Positions 18,070 to 26,895 of a stretch of DNA of 64,000 nt are shown one piece after another. The translations under genes were made by a program, and so were the position numbers. Under the pieces are notes generated by a model. It saw only the letters and a list, made by a program, of their open reading frames with translations. It was not told where the DNA came from and did not search any database. The stretch lies in the NCBI GenBank assembly GCA_002256425.1, contig NKIZ01000001.1, positions 372,001 to 436,000 of the forward strand, written 5' to 3'. How positions within the stretch are numbered: position 1 is the first letter of the stretch; the number at the start of each line of letters is the position of its first letter. The stretch is from Alphaproteobacteria bacterium PA2 (GTDB lineage: Bacteria; Pseudomonadota; Alphaproteobacteria; Caulobacterales; Caulobacteraceae).

Positions 18070-20129
18070 TCCATCAGCTTCTGGGCCAGATAGACATAGT
18101 GTCTGGCCCAGCGGCGGGCGTTCAGTTCCGGATCGGCGTCATTGGCGTGCCCGCCGAAGGTCTGCTCGTAGTAGAGATAGGGAACGCCCATGGCCTGCAG
18201 TTTCGCGGCGAACTTGCGCGCGTGCCCCGGGTGGACCCGGTCATCCTTGGTATTGGTGGTGATGTAAGCCTCGGGATATTTCACCCCGGCTTTCAGATTC
18301 TGATAGCCAGAATAGGCGCCTATGAAGGCGGCGTCGGCCGGGACATCGGGGTCCCCGTATTCGGCGATCCAGGACGATCCGGCTGACAGCTTGTGATAGC
18401 GCAGCATGTCGATCAGCGGGCTCTCGACCACCACGGCGTTCCAGAGTTCCGGATGCTGGGTCATGGAGACTGTGGTCAGGACGCCGCCATTGGACCGGCC
18501 GTAGATCCCAAGTCGTCGCGGCGAGGTCAGACCCCGTGCGGTCATGTCCCTGGCGACAGCGGCGAAGTCATCAAAGGCCAGCTGACGTTTTTCCCGGAGG
18601 ACGGCGTCATGCCAGGCGGGGCCGAATTCCCCGCCGCCGCGGATATTGGCGATCACATAGGCGCCGCCCCGCTCGAGCCAGATCCTGCCCATCTCGGGCA
18701 GGTAGACAGGCGGTTTGGACAGTTCGAAACCGCCATAGCCGTACATCAGGGTCGGGGTGGAGCCGTCCAGCTTCGCCGCCTTGGGGCGCACGATGAAATA
18801 GGGGACCTTCACGCCGTCGGATGACGTGGCCCAGTATTGCTCAACCACATCCCTGGACGCATCGAACTGGGGCGGCAGTTCCTTGATTTTCGCCGTCATT
18901 CCTGTTGCGGCGTCGGCCAGCCACAGGCTCGGCGGGTCGAGGAAGCCCTCCGCCGAGACGAAAATCTGATCGTCCGGGTCGTTCAGGGACCGGATCTGGA
19001 AGCTGGAATCCTTGGGCAGGTTCAGGGTCTCGCCAACCCATTTTCCGCGGGCCAGATCAAAGACATTTACCCGACCCTTCACATCGTCGAGCAGGTTGAC
19101 CACCACCTTGCCGGCCGTGACGTCCACGGACTGGATGGCCTGCCTCGGACCGGGCTGAAAGACGATTTCCGGCGCCGGACCCAGGTCGGTCAGCTTATAG
19201 GCGATCACTGATCCAGAGGATGCGCCTTGCCAGTCTTCCTTGAGGGTGAAGATCAGTCGCCCGTTCACGTAGCCGTCGAACTGGGACTTGAGAGGCACGG
19301 GAAGCCGGATCCGCTTGCCGTCTTTCCAGAGATAGAACTCTGTCTTGAAGTAAGCCACCTCCCGCCGCAGAACGACGCCGTCGGTCTTCCCATTCCGGCC
19401 GCGCAGGACGGAGAAGCCGACTCCAACATCGGATTTTTCAGCCTGATAGACGACGGCGACGGCGCCATTGCGTGAAACCGTCTTGATCACCAGCGGATAG
19501 CCAGAGCTGGAAATATCCGATGATTGCCAATCCCGCGCAGCAATCAGGGTGTCGGCGTCAAGCCAGGCATTGACCTGTTTGCTGGCCGGGGCAGTGAACC
19601 CGCCTGCGACAAACTGCCGGGTCCGGGTGTCGAATTCGCGGATTTCCACGGCGTCCGTGCCGCCATCGGACAGTCGCACAAGGCAGACGGTCTCATCCGG
19701 CTGGCGGCAGGTTGCGCCCTTCCAGATCCAGTTGCGGCCCTCAGCCTTCGAAAGGGCGTCGAGGTCGAGAAGGGTTTCCCATTCCGGAGTCGCAGACCGG
19801 AAAGAGGACAGTGTGGCGTGTCGCCAGATCCCGTGGATGTGGGTCCCGTCCTGCCAGAAATTGTCCACGCCGCCCGCCCGGAAGTCTGGCCAGGGAATCC
19901 GGTCGCTGGAGGTGAAAATGGTCCGCGCCTGACTGTGGAAGGTCTCATAGCGCGGATCGCCTTCCAGACGTTTGGCTGTCTGCGCGTTTTCCGCCGCCAC
20001 CCAGGCCATGGAGCTGGGCGCCTCGACGTCCTCAAGGCCCAGGAAGGGATCAGCCTGCTGGGCCAGGACAGAGTTACCGGAAATGGAGATAACGCCGGCG
20101 CAGGCCAGAGACAGAAGGGATCGTTTCAT
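18066..20129 (-). CDS. Prolyl oligopeptidase family serine peptidase (S9A), exported
   Basis: A 687-residue peptidase that would cleave after proline in short peptides. It has a signal peptide (MKRSLLSLACAGVISISGNSVLA), a beta-propeller of about 390 residues, then an alpha/beta hydrolase domain with YGYGGFELS, Ser546 in GRSNGG, Asp629/630 in TKDDRVHPGH and His661 in GGHAND. All triad residues are present. It is divergent from dapF across 79 bp and convergent with oxyR. Confidence 0.93.
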   Translation of the reverse strand: MKRSLLSLACAGVISISGNSVLAQQADPFLGLEDVEAPSSMAWVAAENAQTAKRLEGDPRYETFHSQARTIFTSSDRIPWPDFRAGGVDNFWQDGTHIHGIWRHATLSSFRSATPEWETLLDLDALSKAEGRNWIWKGATCRQPDETVCLVRLSDGGTDAVEIREFDTRTRQFVAGGFTAPASKQVNAWLDADTLIAARDWQSSDISSSGYPLVIKTVSRNGAVAVVYQAEKSDVGVGFSVLRGRNGKTDGVVLRREVAYFKTEFYLWKDGKRIRLPVPLKSQFDGYVNGRLIFTLKEDWQGASSGSVIAYKLTDLGPAPEIVFQPGPRQAIQSVDVTAGKVVVNLLDDVKGRVNVFDLARGKWVGETLNLPKDSSFQIRSLNDPDDQIFVSAEGFLDPPSLWLADAATGMTAKIKELPPQFDASRDVVEQYWATSSDGVKVPYFIVRPKAAKLDGSTPTLMYGYGGFELSKPPVYLPEMGRIWLERGGAYVIANIRGGGEFGPAWHDAVLREKRQLAFDDFAAVARDMTARGLTSPRRLGIYGRSNGGVLTTVSMTQHPELWNAVVVESPLIDMLRYHKLSAGSSWIAEYGDPDVPADAAFIGAYSGYQNLKAGVKYPEAYITTNTKDDRVHPGHARKFAAKLQAMGVPYLYYEQTFGGHANDADPELNARRWARHYVYLAQKLMD

Positions 20130-20208
20130 GATCGGACCAGGGGCGACTTTGATGATTTGTGGGGTCTAAGGTGATCCGGGAAGATTTCTCACTTATAAAC
20201 ACCAGATC

Positions 20209-21036
20209 ATGAGCCGTCCGTTTCTGAAAATGAACGGGCTCGGCAACGACTTCGTCGTCGTCGAGGCCCGCACCCAACCCTTTGAACCGACCCCGGACGA
20301 GGTGCGTTCGATCGCCCGGCGCGAGGGGGGGATCGGCTGCGACCAGCTCATTTCCATCAGCCCCGGCGCATCGGATGCGCCATTGGTCCGGTTCTGGAAT
20401 TCGGACGGGGAAGAGATCGGCGCCTGCGGAAATGGCTCCCGCTGCGTGGCCTGGCTTCTGATGCGGGCGAGCGGCGCAGAGGAGGTCGGCTTCGACACGC
20501 TTGGCGGCCGGCTGACGGCCCGGCGGGCGGGCGATCTGAGGGTCAGTGTCGACATGGGCCCGCCGCGTCTGAATTGGGACGAGATTCCCCTGTCCGAGGA
20601 CATGGATACCCGGGGCATAGAACTTCAGGTCGGCCCCATTGACGCGCCGCTCCTGCACACCCCCGGCTGCGTCTCCATGGGCAATCCCCATGTGGTGTTC
20701 TTTGTCCCTGATATCGGGACCGCGCCGGTAAGTGAAGTTGGTCCCTTGATCGAGCACCACCTGCTTTTCCCGGAAGGGGTCAATGTCGGGTTCGCCCAGA
20801 TCAAGGCCCGCGACCACATCCGCCTTCGGGTATGGGAGCGGGGCGCCGGCCTGACCAGGGCCTGTGGCACGGGCGCCTGCGCCGCCCTTGTGGCGTCCGC
20901 CCGGCGGGGTCTCACAGATCGCATGGCCACCCTTGAGCTGGACGGCGGCGATCTGGTCATTGAGTGGCGGGAGAGCGACGATCACGTGATCATGACCGGT
21001 CCCGTGGCCATCGAATTCGAAGGCAGGCTGCCGTGA
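20209..21036 (+). CDS. dapF: Diaminopimelate epimerase
   Basis: Interconverts LL- and meso-diaminopimelate, supplying peptidoglycan and lysine. The 275-residue protein has FLKMNGLGNDFVVVE, the first catalytic Cys in GACGNGSRC and the second in ACGTGACAA, plus MGNPHVVFF. The stop overlaps the GTG start of mtaB (GTGA 21033-21036), so the two are co-translated. Confidence 0.97.
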   Translation: MSRPFLKMNGLGNDFVVVEARTQPFEPTPDEVRSIARREGGIGCDQLISISPGASDAPLVRFWNSDGEEIGACGNGSRCVAWLLMRASGAEEVGFDTLGGRLTARRAGDLRVSVDMGPPRLNWDEIPLSEDMDTRGIELQVGPIDAPLLHTPGCVSMGNPHVVFFVPDIGTAPVSEVGPLIEHHLLFPEGVNVGFAQIKARDHIRLRVWERGAGLTRACGTGACAALVASARRGLTDRMATLELDGGDLVIEWRESDDHVIMTGPVAIEFEGRLP

Positions 21037-22283
21037 CCGACAAGGTCGACATTGTCACCTTCGGCTGCCGTCTCAACGCCTATGAGAGCGAGGTCATCCG
21101 CGCCCGTGCGGCGGAGGACGGCCTTGAGAACGCCGTGGTCTTCAACACCTGCGCCGTCACCGCCGAGGCTGTCCGCCAGGCTCGGCAGGCGATCCGCAAG
21201 GCGCGACGCGAACGTCCTGACGCCCGGCTGATCGTCACCGGCTGCGCCGCCCAGATCGATCCGGCGGCCTTTGCAAGCATGGCTGAGGTTGACCTCGTCC
21301 TGGGCAATACGGAGAAGGCCGCCAAGGGGTCCTATTCTGCGACCGCACCGGAAGGCCGTGTCCGGGTCAATGACATCATGAGCGTGCGGGAAACCGCGGG
21401 GCACCTGATCGACGGACTGAAGGATCGGGCCCGGGCCTATGTGGAAGTCCAGAACGGCTGTGACCACAGATGCACCTTCTGCATCATCCCCTTTGGCCGG
21501 GGCAATTCCCGGTCGGCTCCAGCTGGCGAAGTGGTGGACCAGATCCGCCGCCTGACCGCCCAGGGCTATCAGGAGGTCGTGCTCACAGGGGTGGATGTCA
21601 CCAGCTGGGGCGCCGACCTGCCGGGCCAGCCCACCCTGGGTCAACTGGTCGCCCGCATATTGAAGCTTGTCCCCGACCTGCCGCGGCTGCGTCTTTCTTC
21701 CATAGATGCGGCCGAGATCGATCCGGACCTGATGGCCTGTCTGGCTGGCGAGCCGAGGCTCATGCCCTATCTTCACCTGTCCCTGCAGGCCGGGGATGAC
21801 ATGATCCTCAAGCGGATGAAGCGCCGCCACAGCCGGAGCGACGCCCTGAAGCTGATTTCGGATGTTCGTTCGGTTCGCCCCGATGTCGCCTTCGGCGCCG
21901 ACTTCATCGCGGGTTTTCCCACCGAAACCGAGGAGATGTTCCAGAACACCATGTCCCTGGTAGAGGAAGCCGGCCTCGCATTCCTTCACGTCTTTCCCTA
22001 CAGCCCCCGCCCCGGAACCCCGGCGGCCAGGATGCCACCTGTCGCCCGAGCCGAGGTCAAGGATCGGGCCGCCAGGCTGCGGGCTGCAGGCGACGCCGCC
22101 CTGAGGCGACACCTTCAGGACATGGAGGGGCGCACGGTCACCGGGCTGGTGGAACGGGTCGGGATCGCCCGGGGCGAGGACTTTACCGAGATCGCCTTTG
22201 AGGGGCCGGGCGAAATCGGCGCCATCATCAATCTGAAGATCACCGGCTATTCCGGATCCCGGGCCCTGGCCGCTTCGATCTGA
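21033..22283 (+). CDS. mtaB: tRNA t6A37 methylthiotransferase MtaB
   Basis: Radical-SAM enzyme that adds a methylthio group to t6A at position 37 of tRNAs. The 416-residue protein has the N-terminal UPF0004 cluster cysteines (TFGCRLNAYES, FNTCAVTAEA, TGCAAQ), the radical-SAM CxxxCxxC in NGCDHRCTFC, and a C-terminal TRAM-like part. GTG 21033 gives the family start VTDKVDIVTFGCRLN and overlaps the dapF stop; an in-frame ATG at 20964 is inside dapF and rejected. Its last 37 bp overlap the convergent UPF0126 gene. Confidence 0.95.
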   Translation: MTDKVDIVTFGCRLNAYESEVIRARAAEDGLENAVVFNTCAVTAEAVRQARQAIRKARRERPDARLIVTGCAAQIDPAAFASMAEVDLVLGNTEKAAKGSYSATAPEGRVRVNDIMSVRETAGHLIDGLKDRARAYVEVQNGCDHRCTFCIIPFGRGNSRSAPAGEVVDQIRRLTAQGYQEVVLTGVDVTSWGADLPGQPTLGQLVARILKLVPDLPRLRLSSIDAAEIDPDLMACLAGEPRLMPYLHLSLQAGDDMILKRMKRRHSRSDALKLISDVRSVRPDVAFGADFIAGFPTETEEMFQNTMSLVEEAGLAFLHVFPYSPRPGTPAARMPPVARAEVKDRAARLRAAGDAALRRHLQDMEGRTVTGLVERVGIARGEDFTEIAFEGPGEIGAIINLKITGYSGSRALAASI

Positions 22284-22918
22284 TCTTCCCGGGCCTCGCC
22301 CCGCCCGGGATAGCCCGGCAGGGACCAGTCCCAGGCCAGCCCCCCGGCCCGCATGCCAAAGCCCACCAGGAACCCCGCCGCCCCTGCGGCCCAGCCGGGA
22401 AATCCGGCCCATTGCAGGCCGACAAAGGTGGTCGCCCCGAGACCGGCGCAGGTCACATAGATTTCCCGGCGCAGCAGGACCGAGGGCTCGTGGGCCAGGA
22501 CGTCGCGGATCACCCCGCCAAAGCAGGCTGTCAGGACCCCCATGACCATGGCCGAAACCGGGGGCGCCCCCAGGGCGCCGGCCTTGGCTGCCCCGATCAC
22601 CGCATAGGCGCCGAGGCCAAGGGCGTCGAGCCAGAGCAGGACCCGCAGCCGACCCTGTCCCGGACCGACAATCCACACCACCACTGCAGCCAGACCGCAG
22701 GCCACCAGATAGGTCGGCCTCTGCACCCAGAAGACCGGCGCCCCCAGCAGCAGGTCCCGCAGGGTTCCGCCGCCGACTCCGGTGACCGCAGAGAAGAAGG
22801 CGAAGGTGACGATGTCGTGCTTGCGCCGGGCGGCGGCCAGGGCGCCGGTGGCGCCGAAGACGGCGACAGCGGCATAGTCCAGGGCGATCACGGTGGAGGC
22901 GATGGAAACCATGCCCAT
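22247..22918 (-). CDS. UPF0126/TRIC-like membrane protein
   Basis: A 223-residue inner-membrane protein of about seven hydrophobic segments with the internal duplication that marks UPF0126: GVGGGTLRDLLLG in the first half and CFGGVIRDVLAHE in the second. Bacterial relatives (YicG, YadS) are related to trimeric intracellular cation channels, possibly moving amino acids or cations; the substrate here is unknown. The hydrophilic C-terminus is encoded by the 37-bp overlap with mtaB. Confidence 0.9.
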   Translation of the reverse strand: MGMVSIASTVIALDYAAVAVFGATGALAAARRKHDIVTFAFFSAVTGVGGGTLRDLLLGAPVFWVQRPTYLVACGLAAVVVWIVGPGQGRLRVLLWLDALGLGAYAVIGAAKAGALGAPPVSAMVMGVLTACFGGVIRDVLAHEPSVLLRREIYVTCAGLGATTFVGLQWAGFPGWAAGAAGFLVGFGMRAGGLAWDWSLPGYPGRGEAREDQIEAARARDPE

Positions 22919-23007
22919 CCCCTAACGCGGAAGCCCGTGAGCCGCCAGTATGCCAGAAGGCTCCCAGAGGCTGGTCTGCCCCTTCCGTATACTCTAGAAG
23001 CGGCGCC

Positions 23008-23943
23008 ATGACTGAACCCAAGACCGGATGGCTGCAACGACTGGCAGGCGGGCTTTCGCGCTCGTCAAAGGCCCTGACTGAACAGGTCGCCGCCACCTTC
23101 ACCAAACAGCCCCTGGATCAGGCCAAGCTCGACGAGCTTGAGGAAATGCTGATCGAGGCCGACCTGGGTCCCTATTCCGCAGCCCGCATCACCAAGGCCT
23201 TCTCCGACGCCAAGTTCGGCAAGTCGGTGGACGAGCAGGAAATCAAGGAAGCCCTGGCCGAGGCCATTGGCGAAGAACTCAGCTCCCGTCAGGGCCATTT
23301 CGATCCCCTTTCCGGCCCCCGGCCTTATGTGGTCCTGTTCATCGGGGTCAATGGCTCTGGCAAGACCACGACCCTGGGCAAGATCGCCGCCGACCTGACC
23401 GCCAAGGGCGCCAAGGTGCTGGTGGTGGCCGGCGACACCTTCCGGGCCGCCGCTGTGGAGCAGCTCAAGGTCTGGGCTGAACGGTCCGGCGCGGCTTTCA
23501 TCAGCCGCCCGCCCAATTCCGACGCCGCAGGTCTGGCCTTTGACGCCATCGAAAAGGCGAAGGCCGAGGGCTTTGATGTGGTCCTGATCGACACCGCAGG
23601 CCGCCTGCAGAACAAGCAGGGCCTGATGGATGAACTGCTCAAGGTCATCCGGGTGATCAAGAAGGTCGATCCTGAAGCCCCGCACGAAACCCTGTTGGTC
23701 CTGGACGCCACAGTGGGACGCAACGCCCTGGCCCAGGAAAACATCTTCGGCAATCAGATCGGCGTCACAGGCATTGTCATGACCAAGCTGGACGGCACCG
23801 CCCGGGGCGGGGTGCTTGTGCCAGTGGCCCAGGCCTCTGACAGCCCCATCATGCTGATCGGGGTTGGCGAGGGCATTGAGGACCTCCAGCCCTTCGACGC
23901 CCGCGCCTTTTCCCGCTCCCTTGTCGGCCTGGAGGCCAAATGA
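23008..23943 (+). CDS. ftsY: Signal recognition particle receptor FtsY
   Basis: SRP receptor GTPase at the inner membrane; partner of Ffh, also in this window. The 311-residue protein has an N domain without the long acidic A domain of E. coli FtsY, then G motifs GVNGSGKTTTLGKIA, GDTFRAAAVEQL, IDTAGRLQNKQGLMDEL and TKLDGTARGG, ending in GVGEGIEDLQPFDARAF. Its stop overlaps the ATG of the next gene (ATGA 23940-23943). Confidence 0.97.
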   Translation: MTEPKTGWLQRLAGGLSRSSKALTEQVAATFTKQPLDQAKLDELEEMLIEADLGPYSAARITKAFSDAKFGKSVDEQEIKEALAEAIGEELSSRQGHFDPLSGPRPYVVLFIGVNGSGKTTTLGKIAADLTAKGAKVLVVAGDTFRAAAVEQLKVWAERSGAAFISRPPNSDAAGLAFDAIEKAKAEGFDVVLIDTAGRLQNKQGLMDELLKVIRVIKKVDPEAPHETLLVLDATVGRNALAQENIFGNQIGVTGIVMTKLDGTARGGVLVPVAQASDSPIMLIGVGEGIEDLQPFDARAFSRSLVGLEAK

Positions 23944-24515
23944 CCCTGTCTCCCCAAGCCCGCAAATGGATCCGGGCCGTCGTCGATTATGGCGGTCTCG
24001 TAGCCTTTTTCGCCGCCTATTTTCTCGGCGGCCGCAATCTTGTGAACGCCACATGGGGTCTGGTTGCAGGCTCGATTCTGGGCCTTGTCTTCGGACTGGT
24101 CTTCGAGCGCCGCATAGCGCCCATTCCCCTGATCGCCACCATTACCGGCCTGCTCTTCGGCGGGCTGACCCTCTACTTCCATGACTCGCGCTTCCTCAAG
24201 ATCAAACCGACCATCATGAACCTGGTCTATGGCGTCCTCATGCTGGGGGGCCTTGTGATGAAAAAGACCCCGCTCAAGATGCTGCTGGGCGAGGCCTTTC
24301 CCATGACCGACGCGGGATGGCGCACCCTCACCCTTCGCTATGGTGTGTTCTTCCTGGCCATGGCCGCCCTCAATGAGTTTGTCTGGCGCACCCAGCCCGA
24401 CGCCACCTGGGTGATTTTCAGGTTCCCTGGACTGATGATCCTGACGGTCATCTTCTCCATGACCCAGGCGCCCATGATGATGAAACATGCCCACCAGGAC
24501 CGCCCCGACGCCTGA
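23940..24515 (+). CDS. yciB: Inner-membrane septation/intracellular spread protein A family (YciB/IspZ)
   Basis: A 191-residue protein with five or more membrane segments (VDYGGLVAFFAAYFLGGRNL, LVYGVLMLGGLVMKKTPL, LNEFVWRTQPDATWV). YciB proteins help couple envelope synthesis and division; the mechanism is poorly known. Translationally coupled to ftsY, a common alphaproteobacterial pairing. Confidence 0.92.
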   Translation: MTLSPQARKWIRAVVDYGGLVAFFAAYFLGGRNLVNATWGLVAGSILGLVFGLVFERRIAPIPLIATITGLLFGGLTLYFHDSRFLKIKPTIMNLVYGVLMLGGLVMKKTPLKMLLGEAFPMTDAGWRTLTLRYGVFFLAMAALNEFVWRTQPDATWVIFRFPGLMILTVIFSMTQAPMMMKHAHQDRPDA

Positions 24516-24584
24516 GGGCCTCGACTGTCTTCAAACTGACGTTTTCCGCAGCTAGGGTTTTCCCTGTCCAGACGGGGGATCATC

Positions 24585-25124
24585 ATGGCCAAGGGCAAGG
24601 GAAAAACGGCGGGACCACTGGATCGGTCGCCGAGCCATCTGCTGCACAGGACCCTTCAGGTCGCCCTCGACCTCTATGCCGCCGAGTTCGGTGCGGCAGG
24701 CGTCACCCAGCGGCAGTTTGCGGTGCTGGCGGCGGTCGCCAGCCGTGAGGGTCTGACCCAGACCGACCTGGTCTCGCTGACCGGCATTGACCGCTCGACC
24801 CTGGCTGACATGGCCGCGAGGATGATTGCGAAGGGACTTCTGGAACGCCAGAAGTCGGAAACTGACGCCCGCGCCAACAGTGTCCGGCTGACGGACGAAG
24901 GTCGGGCGGTCCTGCTTGACGCACAGCCGAGGATGGCGGCGGTGGACGCGCGTCTGCTGAAGCTTCTGTCCGGCGGCAAGCGGGAGGTCTTCACCGACCT
25001 GCTCCGGGATCTTGTCGCCGCCGGCGATCCCGAGGTCGCCCCCAAGCCCAAGAAGACCAAGGCCGAGAAAGCCGCCAAGGCTGAAAAGAAGAAGCTGAAA
25101 AAGGCCGCCCTGGCCGACGCCTAG
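24585..25124 (+). CDS. MarR-family regulator with Lys/Ala-rich tail
   Basis: A 179-residue winged-HTH repressor: LLHRTLQVALDLYAAEFGAAGVTQRQFAVLAAVA, GLTQTDLVSLTGIDRSTLADMAARM and the wing RQKSETDARANSVRLTDEGR. Residues about 148-179 are a basic Lys/Ala helix not found in typical MarR proteins, resembling DNA- or nucleoid-binding tails. Target and ligand unknown. The stop is shared as CTAG 25121-25124 with the convergent small gene. Confidence 0.9.
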   Translation: MAKGKGKTAGPLDRSPSHLLHRTLQVALDLYAAEFGAAGVTQRQFAVLAAVASREGLTQTDLVSLTGIDRSTLADMAARMIAKGLLERQKSETDARANSVRLTDEGRAVLLDAQPRMAAVDARLLKLLSGGKREVFTDLLRDLVAAGDPEVAPKPKKTKAEKAAKAEKKKLKKAALADA

Positions 25125-25366
25125 ACGCGGATGTCCAGGATTGAGCCTGGCCGCAGGATCCGGGTTGGCGCCTCGGTGGGGGCTTCTGTCATCACCCTCT
25201 GAACAGGGGCGGCCCTCGGGGCCGGAGCAGGTTCGGCTGCGGCTCTGGCTGGAGCTGTTCCACCAAGGGCTGCCTGGAAAAAGGCCCTCTGGGCGGCGTT
25301 CCGCGGAGAGTCGGCCCGCGGCGAGGGAATCTGGTTCTGGAATCCGGGCTGGATCGGCGCGGCCAT
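25121..25366 (-). CDS. Small Ala/Pro-rich protein of unknown function
   Basis: An 81-residue protein rich in Ala, Pro and Arg, with no membrane segment or signal peptide. Its ends look conserved (MAAPIQPGFQNQIPSPRADS; ILRPGSILDIRV), while the middle is low complexity. The ATG has a good ribosome site (GAGGG, 6 bases upstream), which supports a real gene. It sits between the MarR gene and the ccm operon and shares a CTAG stop with the former. I do not recognise a function. Confidence 0.6.
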   Translation of the reverse strand: MAAPIQPGFQNQIPSPRADSPRNAAQRAFFQAALGGTAPARAAAEPAPAPRAAPVQRVMTEAPTEAPTRILRPGSILDIRV

Positions 25367-25425
25367 GACGCCCTCAAACGTGGTTAATCAAACATGACCT
25401 TGGCCGCAGGCGGCTCAATAAAGGG

Positions 25426-25947
25426 TTAACGGGCCAGCCTGGACATGAGGTCTCGGGCATCCATTGGCGAAAGGGGCGCCGCATACTTGGCCAGTATGAC
25501 CCCCTTGCCATCCACCAGATAGGTTTCAGGCACCCCGGTAACGCCCAGCTCGATGCCGGCCCGACCATCGCGGTCCACCAGCCTGTGTGCATACGGGTCG
25601 CCCAGTCGGGCCAGAAAGGCCTGGGTATTGGCCGGTGCGTCCTTGTAGGCGATGCCGATCAGCACGGCGCCCTTGCGCTTCATCTCCATCAGGACCGGCG
25701 CCTCGAGTTCGCAGGGCGCGCACCAGGAGGCGTAGACATTGACCAGCACCGGGCTTCCGCCCGTCGCGAGGCTGCGCAGGGCGATCGGCCGACCATCGTC
25801 AAGGCTGGGCAGGGTCACATCTGGCAGGGGTTTACCCACAAGGGCCTGGGGCTGGACCCTGGGATCATGCTTCAGGGCGTAGAAGCTGAACAGCAGGGCC
25901 AGGGCCCCCAGGACCGCCAGCGGAACAAAGGCCAGCCAACGGTTCAC
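25426..25947 (-). CDS. ccmG: Cytochrome c maturation thiol:disulfide protein CcmG/DsbE
   Basis: Membrane-anchored periplasmic thioredoxin that keeps apocytochrome c heme-site cysteines reduced. The 173-residue protein has an N-terminal anchor (LAFVPLAVLGALALLFSFYA), the active site WCAPC (Cys76, Cys79) and the cis-Pro loop GVPETYLV. The start is GTG 25945-25947, overlapping the ccmD stop. It is the last gene of ccmA-B-C-D-G. Confidence 0.95.
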   Translation of the reverse strand: MNRWLAFVPLAVLGALALLFSFYALKHDPRVQPQALVGKPLPDVTLPSLDDGRPIALRSLATGGSPVLVNVYASWCAPCELEAPVLMEMKRKGAVLIGIAYKDAPANTQAFLARLGDPYAHRLVDRDGRAGIELGVTGVPETYLVDGKGVILAKYAAPLSPMDARDLMSRLAR

Positions 25948-26105
25948 GGACGGGCGTCCTCCCGGGCCTTCAACTCTTCAGCCCGACGCCGCCAATGGGC
26001 CGAATGGCGCAGGCTGGACAGGATCATGAGGACGAAGACGAGACCGGTGATCCCGTAGGCGCCCCAGATGAAGGGCCCATACTTGCCGAAGTCGAGGTCG
26101 AGCAT
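25944..26105 (-). CDS. ccmD: Heme exporter protein CcmD
   Basis: A 53-residue single-span protein between ccmC and ccmG. The sequence begins MLDLDFGKYGPFIWGAYGIT, continues with a hydrophobic helix (GLVFVLMILSS) and ends in a basic cytoplasmic tail (LRHSAHWRRRAEELKARED). CcmD helps release holo-CcmE from the CcmABC complex. The start is ATG 26103-26105, 3 bp after the ccmC stop, and its TGA overlaps the ccmG GTG. Confidence 0.93.
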   Translation of the reverse strand: MLDLDFGKYGPFIWGAYGITGLVFVLMILSSLRHSAHWRRRAEELKAREDARP

Positions 26106-26108
26106 GGG

Positions 26109-26837
26109 TCAGCTCCTCGCCAGGCGGGACAGGGCGGCGTCAGCGCGGCGCCGCCAGACCTCCCCACGGATTCGGACAAGCCAGAGGGAGCCAAAGGCCG
26201 CCATATAGGCCAGCACCATGAGCAGCAGGGGCGCCAGGAAGACCGGCGCCATCTTGGGGCCGCCCTCGGCGAAAACAGTCACGCCCTGATGCAGGCTGTT
26301 CCACCAGTTCACCGACCAGTGCACCACCGGCAGGTTGACCAGACCCACCAGAGCCAGGATGGCGCAGGCCCGCGCCGCCTTGGTCTCGTCGTCGAGGGCG
26401 CTGCGCAGGGCCATATAGGCCAGATAAAACAGGAAGAGGACCAGGACGCTGGTCAGCCTGGCGTCCCATACCCACCAGGTCCCCCACATGGGCCGGCCCC
26501 AAAGCGAGCCTGTGACCAGGGCCAGGGCGGTGAAGGCGGCGCCCAGGGGCGCAGCCGACCTGGCCGCGGCGTCCGCGAGGGCATGACGGAAAACCAGGGA
26601 CAGGAAGCTCGCAACACCAAGACAGGCATAGGCGAACATGCTGAGCCAGGCCGCCGGCACATGGATGAACATGACCCGGACGGTATCGCCCTGCTGGTAG
26701 TCTTCCGGCGCCGTAAAGCCCAGCCAGAGGCCGGCTGCGCCCAGACCCAGGGCAAGGACGCCAAACATCGGCGCCGCCCACCTGGAAAAGGCCATGAACC
26801 GCTCAGGATTGGACAGGAAGGCCGGCGCCGGGATCAT
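26109..26837 (-). CDS. ccmC: Heme ABC exporter permease CcmC
   Basis: Delivers heme to CcmE in the periplasm. The 242-residue protein has six membrane segments and the tryptophan-rich heme-handling motif GTWWVWDARLTS, flanked by the histidines of VMFIHVPAAW and PVVHWSVNWW. It follows ccmB by 58 bp and precedes ccmD by 3 bp. Confidence 0.96.
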   Translation of the reverse strand: MIPAPAFLSNPERFMAFSRWAAPMFGVLALGLGAAGLWLGFTAPEDYQQGDTVRVMFIHVPAAWLSMFAYACLGVASFLSLVFRHALADAAARSAAPLGAAFTALALVTGSLWGRPMWGTWWVWDARLTSVLVLFLFYLAYMALRSALDDETKAARACAILALVGLVNLPVVHWSVNWWNSLHQGVTVFAEGGPKMAPVFLAPLLLMVLAYMAAFGSLWLVRIRGEVWRRRADAALSRLARS

Positions 26838-26895
26838 GTGTGCCGATTAGACCCCGACGCGCCCAGGGGCAATGGGATTTCCTTTTTGCCGGCGC

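Noticed and set aside
20982..23105. 707-residue minus-strand frame across mtaB and UPF0126
   Set aside because: Runs antisense to mtaB and out of frame with the certain UPF0126 protein; no coherent domain.
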